Assembly (NCBI RefSeq): GCF_003007685.1
Contig: NZ_PXNN01000017.1
Span: 843,858 to 907,857 of the forward strand
DNA length: 64,000 bases
Source of the DNA: Marinobacter halophilus
Lineage (GTDB): Bacteria > Pseudomonadota > Gammaproteobacteria > Pseudomonadales > Oleiphilaceae
Direction of reading: 5' to 3'
Numbering within the stretch: the stretch's first letter is position 1; each line of letters begins with the position of its first letter. Positions 32,576 through 41,849 of the stretch are shown one piece after another. Below the pieces are notes generated by a model. That model saw nothing but the letters and a program-made list of their open reading frames with translations, had not been told where the DNA came from and ran no database searches. The position numbers and the translations under genes were made by a program.

Positions 32576-32962
32576 ATGCGTATCGCAAAAGAAGATATAC
32601 CTGTTCGGATTGATGTTCCCGGCGCAAAGGCACGACAGCAAACCGGTTTTGGTGATGTCTCAGGCTACGGAACAATGGGTGCCGAGTACTTCTCCTTCGG
32701 TGCCGGAACGGATATCACAGAACTGTTGCGCGGGCTTGAGGATGACCGTTGTCAGTGCCCCCACTGGGGTTATGTGGTGAAAGGAGAGATCACCGCTCTG
32801 TATACGGATAGCAGCGAAGAAACATCACGAAGCGGTGATCTGTTCTACTGGCCTCCCGGGCACAGTGTGCGGGCGGAAGAAGACACCGACATCGTGATGT
32901 TCAGCCCACAACACGAGCACGGCGCAGTCATTGAGCATATCCGGCATCAAGTCAACGGTTGA
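32576..32962 (+). CDS. Cupin-like protein
   Basis: This 128-residue protein has the small beta-barrel pattern of cupins. The first motif region is HWGYVVKGEITALYTD and the second GDLFYWPPGHSVRAEEDTD, with CPHWG supplying a possible metal His. A GGAGG site precedes ATG 32576. It probably binds a small molecule or acts as a sensor. It stands alone, between a lipoprotein gene and a fatty-acid transporter gene. Confidence 0.75.
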   Translation: MRIAKEDIPVRIDVPGAKARQQTGFGDVSGYGTMGAEYFSFGAGTDITELLRGLEDDRCQCPHWGYVVKGEITALYTDSSEETSRSGDLFYWPPGHSVRAEEDTDIVMFSPQHEHGAVIEHIRHQVNG

Positions 32963-33160
32963 GCGGTTGCCCAAAAACCGGACGTAAGACTGCTCCTGCA
33001 AGGAAGGAGCCCAGCTTTCCCTTCTTTGCAGGCTCTCACCTGGTTAAATATTTGTCGGCCCTTCCACACAAAAACCCGCAAAAGAACCGTCAGCCTACCA
33101 TGCGTTTTTCGTGTTGCTTGCTAAGCTAGTGAAGAACCAAAAATAATAAAGGAGAACACT

Positions 33161-34468
33161 ATGTTAGACAGGGCATCCAGACCCATGGTCAGCCTGGTGG
33201 ACAAATACCTGCCAGACCCCTTTCTGTTCGTGATTATCCTCACCCTGTTGTCATTCATCGCCGCCATGATCTTTGAAGGCCATGGCCCGTTGGCGGTGAT
33301 CGAGATGTGGGGTAATGGCTTCTGGAATCTGCTGACCTTCTCCATGCAGATGCTATTGGTACTGGTGACCGGTTTCATGCTGGCCAGCACGCCGTTGGTG
33401 CGTGGCTTCCTTAACCGGATTGCCGGCCTGGCCAAAACGCCGGGGCAAGCGATTGTACTGGTGACTTTTGTGGCCCTGATCGCCAGCTGGATCAACTGGG
33501 GCTTCGGCCTGGTGGTGGGTGCACTGTTTGCCAAAGCCCTGGCACGCCAGATTCGCGTGCACTACCCGTTGCTGATCGCCAGCGCCTATTCCGGGTTCAT
33601 TGTGTGGCATGGCGGACTGGCAGGCTCCATTCCCCTGACCATCGCCACCGATGGGCACTTCACGGAAGGTGTGATCGGTATTATCGGGACCAGCGAAACC
33701 ATTTTCGCGTTCTTCAACCTGGCCATCGTGGCTGCCCTGTTCATTGTGGTGCCCATCGTTAACCGCCTGATGCTGCCCGACGAAAAAGACAGCGTGTACG
33801 CAGACCCGAAGGTGCTGGACGACGAGCCCGACACCGCCATTGTGATCAACCGCCCGGCCGACCACCTGGAAAACAGCCGGATACTGGCCTGGCTGGTAGG
33901 GTTCAGCGGTATTGCCTTCATCTTTCAGTATTTCATCAACGGTGGTGGCCTGAACCTGAACATCGTGAACTTCATGTTCCTGTTCATTGCGATCATCCTG
34001 CACCAGACCCCGAAACGCCTGCTGAACAGCCTGAACGAGGCCGTCAAAGGCGGCTCTGGCATCGTGATCCAGTTCCCCTTCTATGCCGGCATCATGGGCG
34101 TGATGACCGCGTCTGGCCTGGCCGCCAGCATTTCCTCCGGCTTTGTGTCCATTGCCAGCGCGCAAAGCCTGCCCTTCTGGAGCTTTATCAGCGCGGGACT
34201 GGTGAATATCTTTGTACCGTCCGGTGGGGGCCAGTGGGCGGTGCAGGCTCCGGTTATGCTGCCGGCCGCGCAGGAACTGGGTGCGGACATATCAAGGGTG
34301 GCCATGGCCGTTGCCTGGGGTGACGCCTGGACCAACCTGCTGCAACCGTTCTGGGCCCTGCCAGTGCTGGCCATTGCCGGACTCAAAGCCAAAGACATCA
34401 TGGGCTACTGCCTGATGTTGCTGATCATCACCGGCATCATCATCAGCATCGGCTTGACCTGGCTCTGA
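33161..34468 (+). CDS. atoE: Short-chain fatty acid transporter, AtoE family
   Basis: This 435-residue membrane protein has about twelve hydrophobic segments and is consistent with AtoE/TIGR00366-type short-chain fatty acid carriers: VDKYLPDPFLFVIILTLLSF, SWINWGFGLVVGALFAKAL, HGGLAGSIPLTIAT and VNIFVPSGGGQWAVQAPV. AAGGAG precedes the start. It would import acetoacetate, butyrate or similar acids. It is monocistronic here, without atoDAB neighbours, so the symbol denotes the family. Confidence 0.88.
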   Translation: MLDRASRPMVSLVDKYLPDPFLFVIILTLLSFIAAMIFEGHGPLAVIEMWGNGFWNLLTFSMQMLLVLVTGFMLASTPLVRGFLNRIAGLAKTPGQAIVLVTFVALIASWINWGFGLVVGALFAKALARQIRVHYPLLIASAYSGFIVWHGGLAGSIPLTIATDGHFTEGVIGIIGTSETIFAFFNLAIVAALFIVVPIVNRLMLPDEKDSVYADPKVLDDEPDTAIVINRPADHLENSRILAWLVGFSGIAFIFQYFINGGGLNLNIVNFMFLFIAIILHQTPKRLLNSLNEAVKGGSGIVIQFPFYAGIMGVMTASGLAASISSGFVSIASAQSLPFWSFISAGLVNIFVPSGGGQWAVQAPVMLPAAQELGADISRVAMAVAWGDAWTNLLQPFWALPVLAIAGLKAKDIMGYCLMLLIITGIIISIGLTWL

Positions 34469-34574
34469 TGCTCCTTACAGCGGTGACAGCGGGATGCCTT
34501 CGAGTTCTCCGTTGTCACCCGCGATCACAGTTGCCGGCAGCCCTGCCCTGCATTAGGATTGCCATGTCATCGCT

Positions 34575-35426
34575 TTGCTACACTACCCCGAGCAGCCCTT
34601 GAAACAGCATAAGACCACACGCACTCAACATTACTTTCGGTGGGCCGGAATCGCAGCTTTTATGGCCTGTCTCATCACAGCACCCGCCATCGCGGGCCAG
34701 CGCCTGACGCTCAAGCTTGGCAGCATGAACGATTTTGAGTATCTGTCAGACATGCTAACGCAAGTGCTGGAAGCCGACGGGTATGACGTTGACATAGTGA
34801 AAGTAGCGGACATCCCCACCACCCGCCTGGAGTGGATGCTGGCGCAGGGCGAGCTTAGCGCCATGATGCTGGGCGAAACACCTCCCCGCACCAAGCGCTT
34901 CCTCCAGGTGGACGTGGCGATGACCGACAACCTGATGAACCAGCGCATTCTCTTCATTCCCCCCGGACACCAAGACCGCTACAACCAGGTGGAAACACTC
35001 GGTGATTTTCAAGCTCTGGGGCTGACAGCCGGCATGGGCAGGTCATGGCGTGATTACCAGATATGGCAGGCTAATGATTTACCGGTAATCGGTCTTGCCG
35101 GGGAATGGCGGCGACTTTATGACATGGTGGCCATTGGCAATCGGGGTATCGACTACCTTCCGAGGGGCGCTTATGAAATGGCCAAGGAGTGGCCACAATA
35201 CCCGAATCTGCAGATGGAGCAGAACCTCGTCCTGGTCTACAACAAAGACCATATCCTCTACGTATCCCCCAAGGAACCCGCGCTCCACAGCACGCTAAGC
35301 CGATTGCTGCCAAAAGCCAGCGACTCCGGGCTCATTCGTGCCCTGGTTGAAAAACACTTCCAGGCGGTTTTTGAACCACCTGTCAATCTCACAGAGCGCC
35401 GGGTAATTCCGTTGCAGCCCAGATAG
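34575..35426 (+). CDS. Periplasmic substrate-binding-like protein
   Basis: A protein of up to 283 residues with a signal segment (GIAAFMACLITAPAIAG), followed by a class II solute-binding pattern: LTLKLGSMNDFEYLSDMLTQ, QGELSAMMLGETP and LTAGMGRSWRDYQIWQAN. No transporter genes are adjacent, so it may be an orphan binding or sensory protein. The start is uncertain: the frame opens with TTG 34575, an internal TTG near 34600 has GAGCAG upstream, and ATG 34662 would cut the signal peptide. Confidence 0.65.
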   Translation: MLHYPEQPLKQHKTTRTQHYFRWAGIAAFMACLITAPAIAGQRLTLKLGSMNDFEYLSDMLTQVLEADGYDVDIVKVADIPTTRLEWMLAQGELSAMMLGETPPRTKRFLQVDVAMTDNLMNQRILFIPPGHQDRYNQVETLGDFQALGLTAGMGRSWRDYQIWQANDLPVIGLAGEWRRLYDMVAIGNRGIDYLPRGAYEMAKEWPQYPNLQMEQNLVLVYNKDHILYVSPKEPALHSTLSRLLPKASDSGLIRALVEKHFQAVFEPPVNLTERRVIPLQPR

Positions 35427-35896
35427 TGACGGCCAGACGGATGGCCTCCCGCTACGAAACATATATAAAAATGACTTTGCATCGTAACGGCATTCATCTT
35501 GTTCATTCTTCTTTCTTATGCTTGGAGGCATAACACCCAAGAATCTAATAACCAGGCACCGCGTGGCCAATAAGTCTGGTTGCGGACATCTATCGGTGTC
35601 AGCGAACATCGGCGTCGCTATATCTATAACAAAGCGCTTACTTGTTGAAGTTTTTTTAGACTACCCCGGTGTTGCCGCCATTCCCATTGTTGTTATCGAC
35701 AAAAGTCCCGATCGAAATGAGTTGCGGAGTTCCAGCTGGCCAATCTATGGCCCATCCGCTTTAATTCATTGAATAACTCAATCACATCCAGCCGAGTGGT
35801 GCTTGCCCTTGAATGAAGTATAACCTTGCCTCAAATGCGATTTGGAAGCGATGGAACACAACAAACAAGAAACCCCAATGACAGGAGGTCACCGCC
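35427..35896. other. AT-rich gap without a recognised gene
   Basis: This region of 470 bases is poorer in GC than its surroundings. A short plus-strand frame (35518-35772) has no recognisable content. CTTGG/CCAAG (35521-35541) forms a small hairpin. The last 40 bases hold the ribosome site (ACAGGAGG) of the DUF2235 gene. It may be leftover sequence from a transfer. Confidence 0.4.
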
Positions 35897-36919
35897 ATGA
35901 AACGTATCGCTATCTGTTTTGACGGCACCTGGAACCGGCCGGAGGAAAACATCGGTGAGGACTTTCCCACCAACGTGCTGCAATTTGCCCGGGCGATTCA
36001 GCCCACGGATGGTCGGGGCATTGAGCAGGTAGTTTTCTACGACTGGGGCATTGGCTCCTATCACGACCAGATTCTGGCAGGCGCGACGGGCCAGGGGCTG
36101 GAGAAGAACGTGATGGACGGCTATCGGTTTCTCGTCCACAACTACGCGCCCGGCGATGAGATCTTTCTGTTTGGTTTCAGTCGTGGCGCTTACACCGCCC
36201 GCAGCCTGTGCGGGATGATCAATAACTGCAGCATTTTGAAAAAAGTCCACGCTAACCAGATTGAAAACGCCTTCAAGCTGTACAAAACCAAGAAGCACTC
36301 CGCCAACGGCGAGCACTCGATGGCCTGGAAGAAGACCCACTCGGTGGAACAGCGCACGCCCATCAAGTTTGTGGGTGTTTGGGATACCGTTGGTGCCCTG
36401 GGGCTACCGTTCACTTTTTTCGGTTTGATTAAAGACAAAGACCTGTTTTACGACCGGGAGATCGGCAACAACGTTGAAACCGCCCGGCACGCGCTGTCGC
36501 TGGACGAACACCGGAAAGACTTCGAGCCTACCCTGTGGGATCCCAAGGAAGGGACTGACATCAAGCAAGTGTGGTTTGCGGGCGCACACTCGGATGTCGG
36601 CGGGGGCTACGGCCCGGACAAGAAAGATCGCATTCTGGCGAACATCCCACTGCTGTGGATGGCGGAGGAAGCAAAAAAACAGAAGCTCACCTTCCACGAC
36701 AACCTGCCCACCCAAACCTTTGCCACCGCCGAGCAGCACAACGAGTACAAGGGCAAGTACAGATTACTGGGCAAGTTGGTGCGGGATATTCCGGCGCTGG
36801 AGGTCAACAAGACCTGGGTGCACTCCAGTGTGAAAGGTCGATACACCAGTGGCTACAAGAGCGAATCCATTGAGCGGTTTGTAAAGACCCACGGCAAATG
36901 GCCGCCGTTGTGGGACTAG
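35897..36919 (+). CDS. DUF2235 alpha/beta-hydrolase-like protein
   Basis: This 340-residue protein has the DUF2235 pattern shared with Tle1-type phospholipase effectors: the start KRIAICFDGTWNRPEE, the nucleophile elbow FLFGFSRGAYTARSLCG (Ser about 98), VGVWDTVGALG with the Asp, and AGAHSDVGGGY with the His. No VgrG, PAAR or immunity gene is adjacent, so secretion by a type VI system is not supported by context; it may be a cytoplasmic esterase. AGGAGG precedes ATG 35897. It is convergent with the LIV transporter operon across a shared terminator. Confidence 0.85.
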   Translation: MKRIAICFDGTWNRPEENIGEDFPTNVLQFARAIQPTDGRGIEQVVFYDWGIGSYHDQILAGATGQGLEKNVMDGYRFLVHNYAPGDEIFLFGFSRGAYTARSLCGMINNCSILKKVHANQIENAFKLYKTKKHSANGEHSMAWKKTHSVEQRTPIKFVGVWDTVGALGLPFTFFGLIKDKDLFYDREIGNNVETARHALSLDEHRKDFEPTLWDPKEGTDIKQVWFAGAHSDVGGGYGPDKKDRILANIPLLWMAEEAKKQKLTFHDNLPTQTFATAEQHNEYKGKYRLLGKLVRDIPALEVNKTWVHSSVKGRYTSGYKSESIERFVKTHGKWPPLWD

Positions 36920-36938
36920 GAGCTGACGGAGGAAGACT

Positions 36939-36954
36939 GGGGGCTCGCGCCCCC
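36939..36954. terminator. Bidirectional hairpin terminator
   Basis: GGGGGC (36939-36944) pairs with GCCCCC (36949-36954) around TCGC, lying between the convergent DUF2235 gene and the LIV permease gene. There is no long T-run, so efficiency is uncertain. Confidence 0.6.
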
Positions 36955-36959
36955 ATCGT

Positions 36960-37955
36960 TCACCCCAGGTTCTTGCGCATGAATTTCTGAATTTCCCCCA
37001 CGATACCGCTGCGGAACGCCAGTACGGTCAGTACGAAAATGCCGCCGAGGATGGGGTCAACCCAGTCCCTCAGGGGGCCCTGGGACAATTGGTACTCGAT
37101 GTTGACCACAAAGGTAGCGCCGATCACCGGGCCCAGCAGGGTGCCCATGCCGCCAACCAGGGTCATCAGGATGACTTCACCCGACATGTGCCAATGGGCG
37201 TCGTTCAGCGAGGCCAGCTGGAACACCACGGATTTCATGGAGCCCGCCAATCCCGCCAACGCTGCCGAGATCACAAAGGCCAGTGTCTTGTAGCGGTCGA
37301 CGTTGTAACCCAGTGACACCGCCCGGGGCTCGTTCTGCTTGATGGCTTTGAGCACCTGGCCGTAGGGACTACTGACAATCCGCTGCACCAACAGGTAGCA
37401 GGCGATGAATACGGTCAGCACGAAGTAGTACATGTTCATGTTGTCCGACAGATCGATCAGGCCGAACAAGTGTCCCCGGGGAATACCGTGCATACCGTCT
37501 TCGCCGCCGGTAAAAGCCGACTGCACGAAGAAAAAGTAAACCAGCTGGGCCAACGCCAGGGTGACCATGGCAAAGTAGATGCCTTGCCGGCGAATGGACA
37601 ACAAGGCGAATGCCAGCCCCAGCAGGGTAGCTACCAAGGTGCCGGCAATAATGCCCATTTCGGTGGTCAGGCCCGAGTAGTTACTGAGCAGATACCCGGT
37701 GGTGTAGCCGCCACTGGCCAGGAAGGCCGCATGGCCGAAGGATAGCAGGCCGGTAAAACCGAACAGCAGGTTGAAGGCCACCGCAAACAGCGCGAAGCAC
37801 AGGATTTTCATCAAGAATACCGGGTACATCGCGAAGGGCGCCGCTAGCAACAGGAGCAGCAAGACGCCGTTGAGCAGCATTTTCCGGCGGTCCTGTGACT
37901 TCTGCTGGTCGAGGATAGCCTTTCGTACGTTGGAAGAATCGAAGGACTGGCTCAT
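36960..37955 (-). CDS. livM: Branched-chain amino acid ABC transporter permease, LivM type
   Basis: This 331-residue inner-membrane permease has the LivM pattern: LLFGFTGLLSFGHAAFLASG in the conserved core, LLSIRRQGIYFAMVTLALAQ, and the coupling region ALKAIKQNEPRAVSLGYNVD. VILMTLVGGMGTLLGPVIGA ends the membrane bundle. It pairs with the LivH-type permease, whose stop lies two bases upstream, and is the last gene of a five-gene operon. The ligand (branched-chain or related amino acid, or an acyl compound) is inferred from family and neighbours. Confidence 0.9.
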   Translation of the reverse strand: MSQSFDSSNVRKAILDQQKSQDRRKMLLNGVLLLLLLAAPFAMYPVFLMKILCFALFAVAFNLLFGFTGLLSFGHAAFLASGGYTTGYLLSNYSGLTTEMGIIAGTLVATLLGLAFALLSIRRQGIYFAMVTLALAQLVYFFFVQSAFTGGEDGMHGIPRGHLFGLIDLSDNMNMYYFVLTVFIACYLLVQRIVSSPYGQVLKAIKQNEPRAVSLGYNVDRYKTLAFVISAALAGLAGSMKSVVFQLASLNDAHWHMSGEVILMTLVGGMGTLLGPVIGATFVVNIEYQLSQGPLRDWVDPILGGIFVLTVLAFRSGIVGEIQKFMRKNLG

Positions 37956-37957
37956 GG

Positions 37958-38845
37958 TTATGCTTCCTTACCGAACAGGCCGGCGGGTCGGAACATCAGC
38001 ACCACCACCATGACCAGGAAAATGACCGCGGACGATGCGGGTGGATAAAAGGTTTTGGTCAGGCCCTCAATCACGCCCATCAGAATGCCGGTAATAATCG
38101 CCCCGCCGATGGAGCCCATGCCGCCGATGACCACCACCGCAAACACCACGATCAGCGTATTGGCGCCCATGCCGGGGGTGACGGAGTAGATGGGTGCTGC
38201 CAGCACCCCGGCAAAGGCCGCCAGTGCCACGCCAAAACCGTAAGTGAGGCTGACCAGAAGCGGCACGTTGATGCCGAAGCCCTGCATCAGCTGGGAGTCT
38301 TCGGTGCCGGCCCGAAGGTAGGCACCGAGCTTTGTTTTCTCGATCACAAACCAGGTGCCAAAGCACACCAGCAGCGCCACCACTATGACCCAGGCCCGGT
38401 AATAAGGCAGGAACATGAAGTCCAGTTTGAAGCCGCCCTTGAACATATCAGGCATCGCGTAGCGCAGGCCGGAAACGCCGTAAATATTGGTGAGGACGCC
38501 CTGAATAATCAGCGCTACCCCGAAGGTGAGCAGAAGGCTGTAGATGTGATCCTGCCCGGCAATGCGCCGCAACAGAAAGTATTCGATCAGTACCCCGAAG
38601 GCGCCGACCAGTAAGGGTGCCAGGAACAGGGCCACCCAGTAGTTAACGCCCAGTGTGTTGAACAGAACAACCGTGACCAGGGCGCCGAGCATGTACATGG
38701 CACCGTGGGCGAAGTTGATGATCTTAAGCAGGCCGAAGATGATCGCAAGGCCCAGGCTTAACAGGGCGTAAAAGGCGCCATTGATGAACCCGATCAGAAG
38801 CTGGCCGGACAGCACAGCAAGCGGGACGCCGAAAATCATGGACAT
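37958..38845 (-). CDS. livH: Branched-chain amino acid ABC transporter permease, LivH type
   Basis: This permease of 295 residues has GQLLIGFINGAFYALLSLGL near the start, INFAHGAMYMLGALV, and VFAVVVIGGMGSIGGAIITG near the C-terminus, all standard for LivH. ATG 38845 was chosen because GGAG lies eight bases upstream, although the frame is open further. A stem-loop separates it from the binding-protein gene. Confidence 0.9.
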   Translation of the reverse strand: MSMIFGVPLAVLSGQLLIGFINGAFYALLSLGLAIIFGLLKIINFAHGAMYMLGALVTVVLFNTLGVNYWVALFLAPLLVGAFGVLIEYFLLRRIAGQDHIYSLLLTFGVALIIQGVLTNIYGVSGLRYAMPDMFKGGFKLDFMFLPYYRAWVIVVALLVCFGTWFVIEKTKLGAYLRAGTEDSQLMQGFGINVPLLVSLTYGFGVALAAFAGVLAAPIYSVTPGMGANTLIVVFAVVVIGGMGSIGGAIITGILMGVIEGLTKTFYPPASSAVIFLVMVVVLMFRPAGLFGKEA

Positions 38846-38907
38846 GGGTTTAACTCCACAAGCAGCACGTACGTTGGGATTGAGCGTGTCGTCCAAGCGA
38901 CTTGCCG

Positions 38908-38937
38908 GGTGCACCCTGCCCTGTTGCGGGATGCACC
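38908..38937 (-). terminator. Intercistronic stem-loop after the binding-protein gene
   Basis: GGTGCA (38908-38913) pairs with TGCACC (38932-38937), extended by CCC/GGG with a one-base bulge. Position between binding protein and permease parallels the stem-loop in the AEP importer operon and would favour binding-protein expression. Confidence 0.5.
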
Positions 38938-38953
38938 ACAGCGTTTGTCAGTC

Positions 38954-40165
38954 TCAGTTAGTGACCAGTTTGCACTTGCTCTCGGAGAGTGGGCGGTAAG
39001 CTTCGTCTGCCGGGATGGTCCGCAGGATCTTGTAAAGATCCCATTCGTTCTTGGACTCAGCCGGCGTTTTAACTTCCGCCAGGTACATGTCGTGCACCAT
39101 CCGGCCGTCCTCGCGGATGCGACCGTCGGTGGCGAACATGTCGTTGATGGGGGTGTCTATCATCTGCTTGCGCACGGTCTGGGCATCATCCGTACCGGCT
39201 GCGGCCACCGCATTCAGGTAATGCAGGGTGCTGGAATAGATACCGGCGTGCACCATGGTGGGCCGGACACCGGTTTCTTCCATAAAGCGATCGGACCATG
39301 CCCGGGTGTCGTCGTTCATGTCCCAGTACCAACCCGTGGTGAGCTGGATGCCCTGGGCCGTGTTGGCACCAAGTGCGTGCACGTCGGTCAGGAACAGCAA
39401 CAGAGCCGCCAGCGTTTGGCCGGCCTGGGTTACACCGAACTCACTGGCGGTGGTGATGGCGTTGGTGGTGTCTGAGCCGGCATTGGCCAGGCCGACCACA
39501 TCTGCGCCGGAAGCCTGGGCCTGCAACACAAACGACGAGAAATCCTGGGTCGGGAACGGATGGCGCACAGAACCCACGATCTCGCCGCCGTTGGCTTCCA
39601 CCACCCGGGTGACATCGGCTTCAAGGGCGTGACCGAAGGCGTAGTCTGCGGTCATCAAGTACCAGCTTTTACCACCTTCCTGGACCACCGCACTGGCGGT
39701 GCCGTTGGCCAGCGGATAGGTGTCATACACATAGTGGATATGGTTAGGGGTGCAGTGCTCGTTGGTAATGCTGGAGGCCGCAGAACCGGAGACAATACCA
39801 AGCCGGTCATTCTCTTCAAGAATCTTGCTGACGGCGATGGTTACAGATGAGGCCACCAGACCCGCGACCATGTCGACGTTGTCATTCTCCACCCAGCGGC
39901 GAACGGTGCTGGAAGAGGAATCCGGGTTGTTGCGATCGTCAGCGCTGACGATTTCGATTTTGGTGCCGTTTACAGTACCACCGAAATCTTTAACGGCCAT
40001 TTCCAGAGCCTTTAGGCCGTTGGGGCCAGCCAGATCACGATAGGTGCCAGACATGTCTGCCAGGTAGCCAATCTTTACCGTGTTGTCGGAAATGGCCGCC
40101 TGAGCGCCACCCACCATCAGGGCTGATGCAACGGCTGAGGTCAGAAGCTTTTTGGTCATTGTCAT
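38954..40165 (-). CDS. Branched-chain-type ABC transporter substrate-binding protein
   Basis: This protein of 403 residues has a Sec signal (MTMTKKLLTSAVASALMVGG) and a class I periplasmic binding fold (VKIGYLADMSGTYRDLAGPN; VDMVAGLVASSVTIAVSKIL; YLMTADYAFGHALEADVTRV). This subgroup is common in clusters for fatty acids, aromatic acids or branched-chain compounds, so leucine/valine is not the only possible ligand. ATG 40165 follows GGAG. It lies between the ATPase genes and the permeases. Confidence 0.88.
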   Translation of the reverse strand: MTMTKKLLTSAVASALMVGGAQAAISDNTVKIGYLADMSGTYRDLAGPNGLKALEMAVKDFGGTVNGTKIEIVSADDRNNPDSSSSTVRRWVENDNVDMVAGLVASSVTIAVSKILEENDRLGIVSGSAASSITNEHCTPNHIHYVYDTYPLANGTASAVVQEGGKSWYLMTADYAFGHALEADVTRVVEANGGEIVGSVRHPFPTQDFSSFVLQAQASGADVVGLANAGSDTTNAITTASEFGVTQAGQTLAALLLFLTDVHALGANTAQGIQLTTGWYWDMNDDTRAWSDRFMEETGVRPTMVHAGIYSSTLHYLNAVAAAGTDDAQTVRKQMIDTPINDMFATDGRIREDGRMVHDMYLAEVKTPAESKNEWDLYKILRTIPADEAYRPLSESKCKLVTN

Positions 40166-40238
40166 TGTTGTATCTCCGCTACTGTCTTGCGTTGGTTCGT
40201 GTTGTTGTTGGTTTTGTTGCTCTCGTTCTATCCGGAGA

Positions 40239-40961
40239 TCAGACCCCCAAATAGCCATCCAGCACCGATTGCTTGGCACTCAGTTCGTCGGCGTGGATTT
40301 CTTCCACAATCTGCCCATGCTCGACCACGTAATGACGATCGGCCAGGGGAGCAGCAAAGTGAAAATTCTGTTCAACCAGTATGATGGTCAGGCCCTTTTT
40401 CTTCAGCGCCATCAGGACCTCGCCCAGCTTCTCAACAATTACTGGCGCGAGCCCTTCGGTGATCTCATCCAGCAAGAGCATGTTGGCGCCGGTACGCAGA
40501 ATGCGCGCCATCGCGAGCATTTGCTGCTCGCCACCGGAAAGCTTGCTGCCCTGACTGAATCGGCGTTCGTACAGGTTCGGGAACATGCCGTAGATTTCTT
40601 CCAGACCCATGCCACCGCTGCGCACCACCGGCGGCAAGGTGAGGTTTTCCTGAACGTTAAGAGAAGAAAAAATGCCCCGGTGTTCGGGGCAATAACCCAC
40701 TCCCAACCTTGCAATGTGGTGCGGCGCGCAGCTCATGGTTTCTTCACCATTGATCATGATCGAACCGGTGCGCCGGCCCACCATGTTCATAATCGCTTTG
40801 AGCGTGGTGCTGCGGCCGGCGCCGTTACGCCCAAGCAGGGTGACCAGTTCGCCCCGCTTTACCACCAGATCAATGCCATGAAGAATGTGCGATTCGCCGT
40901 AAAAGGCATGCAGCCCGGAAACCCGTAGCTGTTCATAATCTTTTTGAGGGCTCTGGCTCAT
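40239..40961 (-). CDS. livF: Branched-chain amino acid ABC transporter ATPase, LivF type
   Basis: This 240-residue ABC ATPase has Walker A LLGRNGAGRSTTLK (note Arg-Ser in place of Lys-Thr/Ser), signature KLSGGEQQMLAMARIL, Walker B MLLLDEITEGLAP and TIILVEQNFHFA. In canonical Walker A the residue before Ser/Thr is Lys. Here GAGRST has Arg, seen in some LivF-type proteins, so ATP hydrolysis may rely more on the LivG partner. It overlaps livG by four bases. Confidence 0.88.
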   Translation of the reverse strand: MSQSPQKDYEQLRVSGLHAFYGESHILHGIDLVVKRGELVTLLGRNGAGRSTTLKAIMNMVGRRTGSIMINGEETMSCAPHHIARLGVGYCPEHRGIFSSLNVQENLTLPPVVRSGGMGLEEIYGMFPNLYERRFSQGSKLSGGEQQMLAMARILRTGANMLLLDEITEGLAPVIVEKLGEVLMALKKKGLTIILVEQNFHFAAPLADRHYVVEHGQIVEEIHADELSAKQSVLDGYLGV

Positions 40962-41761
40962 TGCGCTGCCTCCGCCTGCGGGGCCGGACTGCTGCCACCG
41001 CGCTCACCGCTGTCAGCGCTGCCCATGTAGACTTCGCGAACTCGAGGGTCAGCAGACACCGTTTGGTAGTCGCCTTCGGTCAGCACCGCCCCCTGGGCCA
41101 GCACGGTAATGCGATCACACAGTTTGCTGACCACACTGAGGTTGTGCTCAACCATCAACACGGTTCGGCCTTCCGCCGCCTTGCGCACCAGCTCCACGAC
41201 CTGGTCTACGTCTTCCGAGCCCATGCCCTGTGTTGGCTCATCCAGTAACAGCATTGTCGGCTCCATGGCCAGAGTGGTCGCCAGCTCCAGCGCCCGCTTG
41301 CGACCATAGGCAAGCTCGACGGTAGTGGTGTTGGCGAATTCAGTCAGGCCGACTGAATCGAGCAGCTCCATACAACGCTGGTTGAGCTTGTGCAGGGAGT
41401 TACCGGATTTCCAGAAGCTGAATGAGGTGCCTTCGGCGGTTTGCAGAGCAACGCGGATATTTTCCAGCGCCGTCATGTGCGGAAATACGGCCGAAATCTG
41501 GAACGAGCGCACGATGCCCTTGCGGGCAATGGCGGCGGATTTCAGAGACGTGATGTCTTCACCCTGATACAGAATCTGGCCTCTAGTCGGACTCAGAAAC
41601 TTGGTAAGCAGATTGAATACCGTAGTCTTACCGGCGCCGTTAGGGCCGATCAAGGCGTGAATATGGCCCTGATGGATCTTCAGATTGACGTCGTCAACCG
41701 CCACAAAGCCTTTGAATTCCTTGACCAGGTTACGGGTCTCGAGAACGAACTGTTCACTCAT
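40958..41761 (-). CDS. livG: Branched-chain amino acid ABC transporter ATPase, LivG type
   Basis: This ATPase of 267 residues has Walker A IGPNGAGKTTVFNLL, signature ELAYGRKRALELATTLA (YG variant typical of LivG), Walker B MLLLDEPTQGMG and switch VLMVEHNLSVV. The C-terminus is Pro/Ala/Ser-rich. ATG 41761 gives the usual start MSEQFVLETRNLVKEFKG; an upstream GTG in frame is less likely. It is the first gene of the transporter operon, preceded by the 22-base palindrome at 41816-41837. Confidence 0.88.
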   Translation of the reverse strand: MSEQFVLETRNLVKEFKGFVAVDDVNLKIHQGHIHALIGPNGAGKTTVFNLLTKFLSPTRGQILYQGEDITSLKSAAIARKGIVRSFQISAVFPHMTALENIRVALQTAEGTSFSFWKSGNSLHKLNQRCMELLDSVGLTEFANTTTVELAYGRKRALELATTLAMEPTMLLLDEPTQGMGSEDVDQVVELVRKAAEGRTVLMVEHNLSVVSKLCDRITVLAQGAVLTEGDYQTVSADPRVREVYMGSADSGERGGSSPAPQAEAAQ

Positions 41762-41815
41762 GAGCCACTTCACCTTTTGTTATTGTTGTCTTTCACAATC
41801 AATCTACAGATTAGA

Positions 41816-41837
41816 TTGACGTATACGTAAACGTCAA
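41816..41837. promoter_or_regulatory. LiuR-like palindrome upstream of the LIV operon
   Basis: TTGACGTATACGTAAACGTCAA is nearly perfectly palindromic and resembles sites of LiuR, the MerR-type regulator of branched-chain amino acid and fatty acid breakdown. It lies about 55 bases before the livG start. The resemblance is from memory; the regulator gene is not in this window. Confidence 0.55.
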
Positions 41838-41849
41838 GAATTAACTTCT

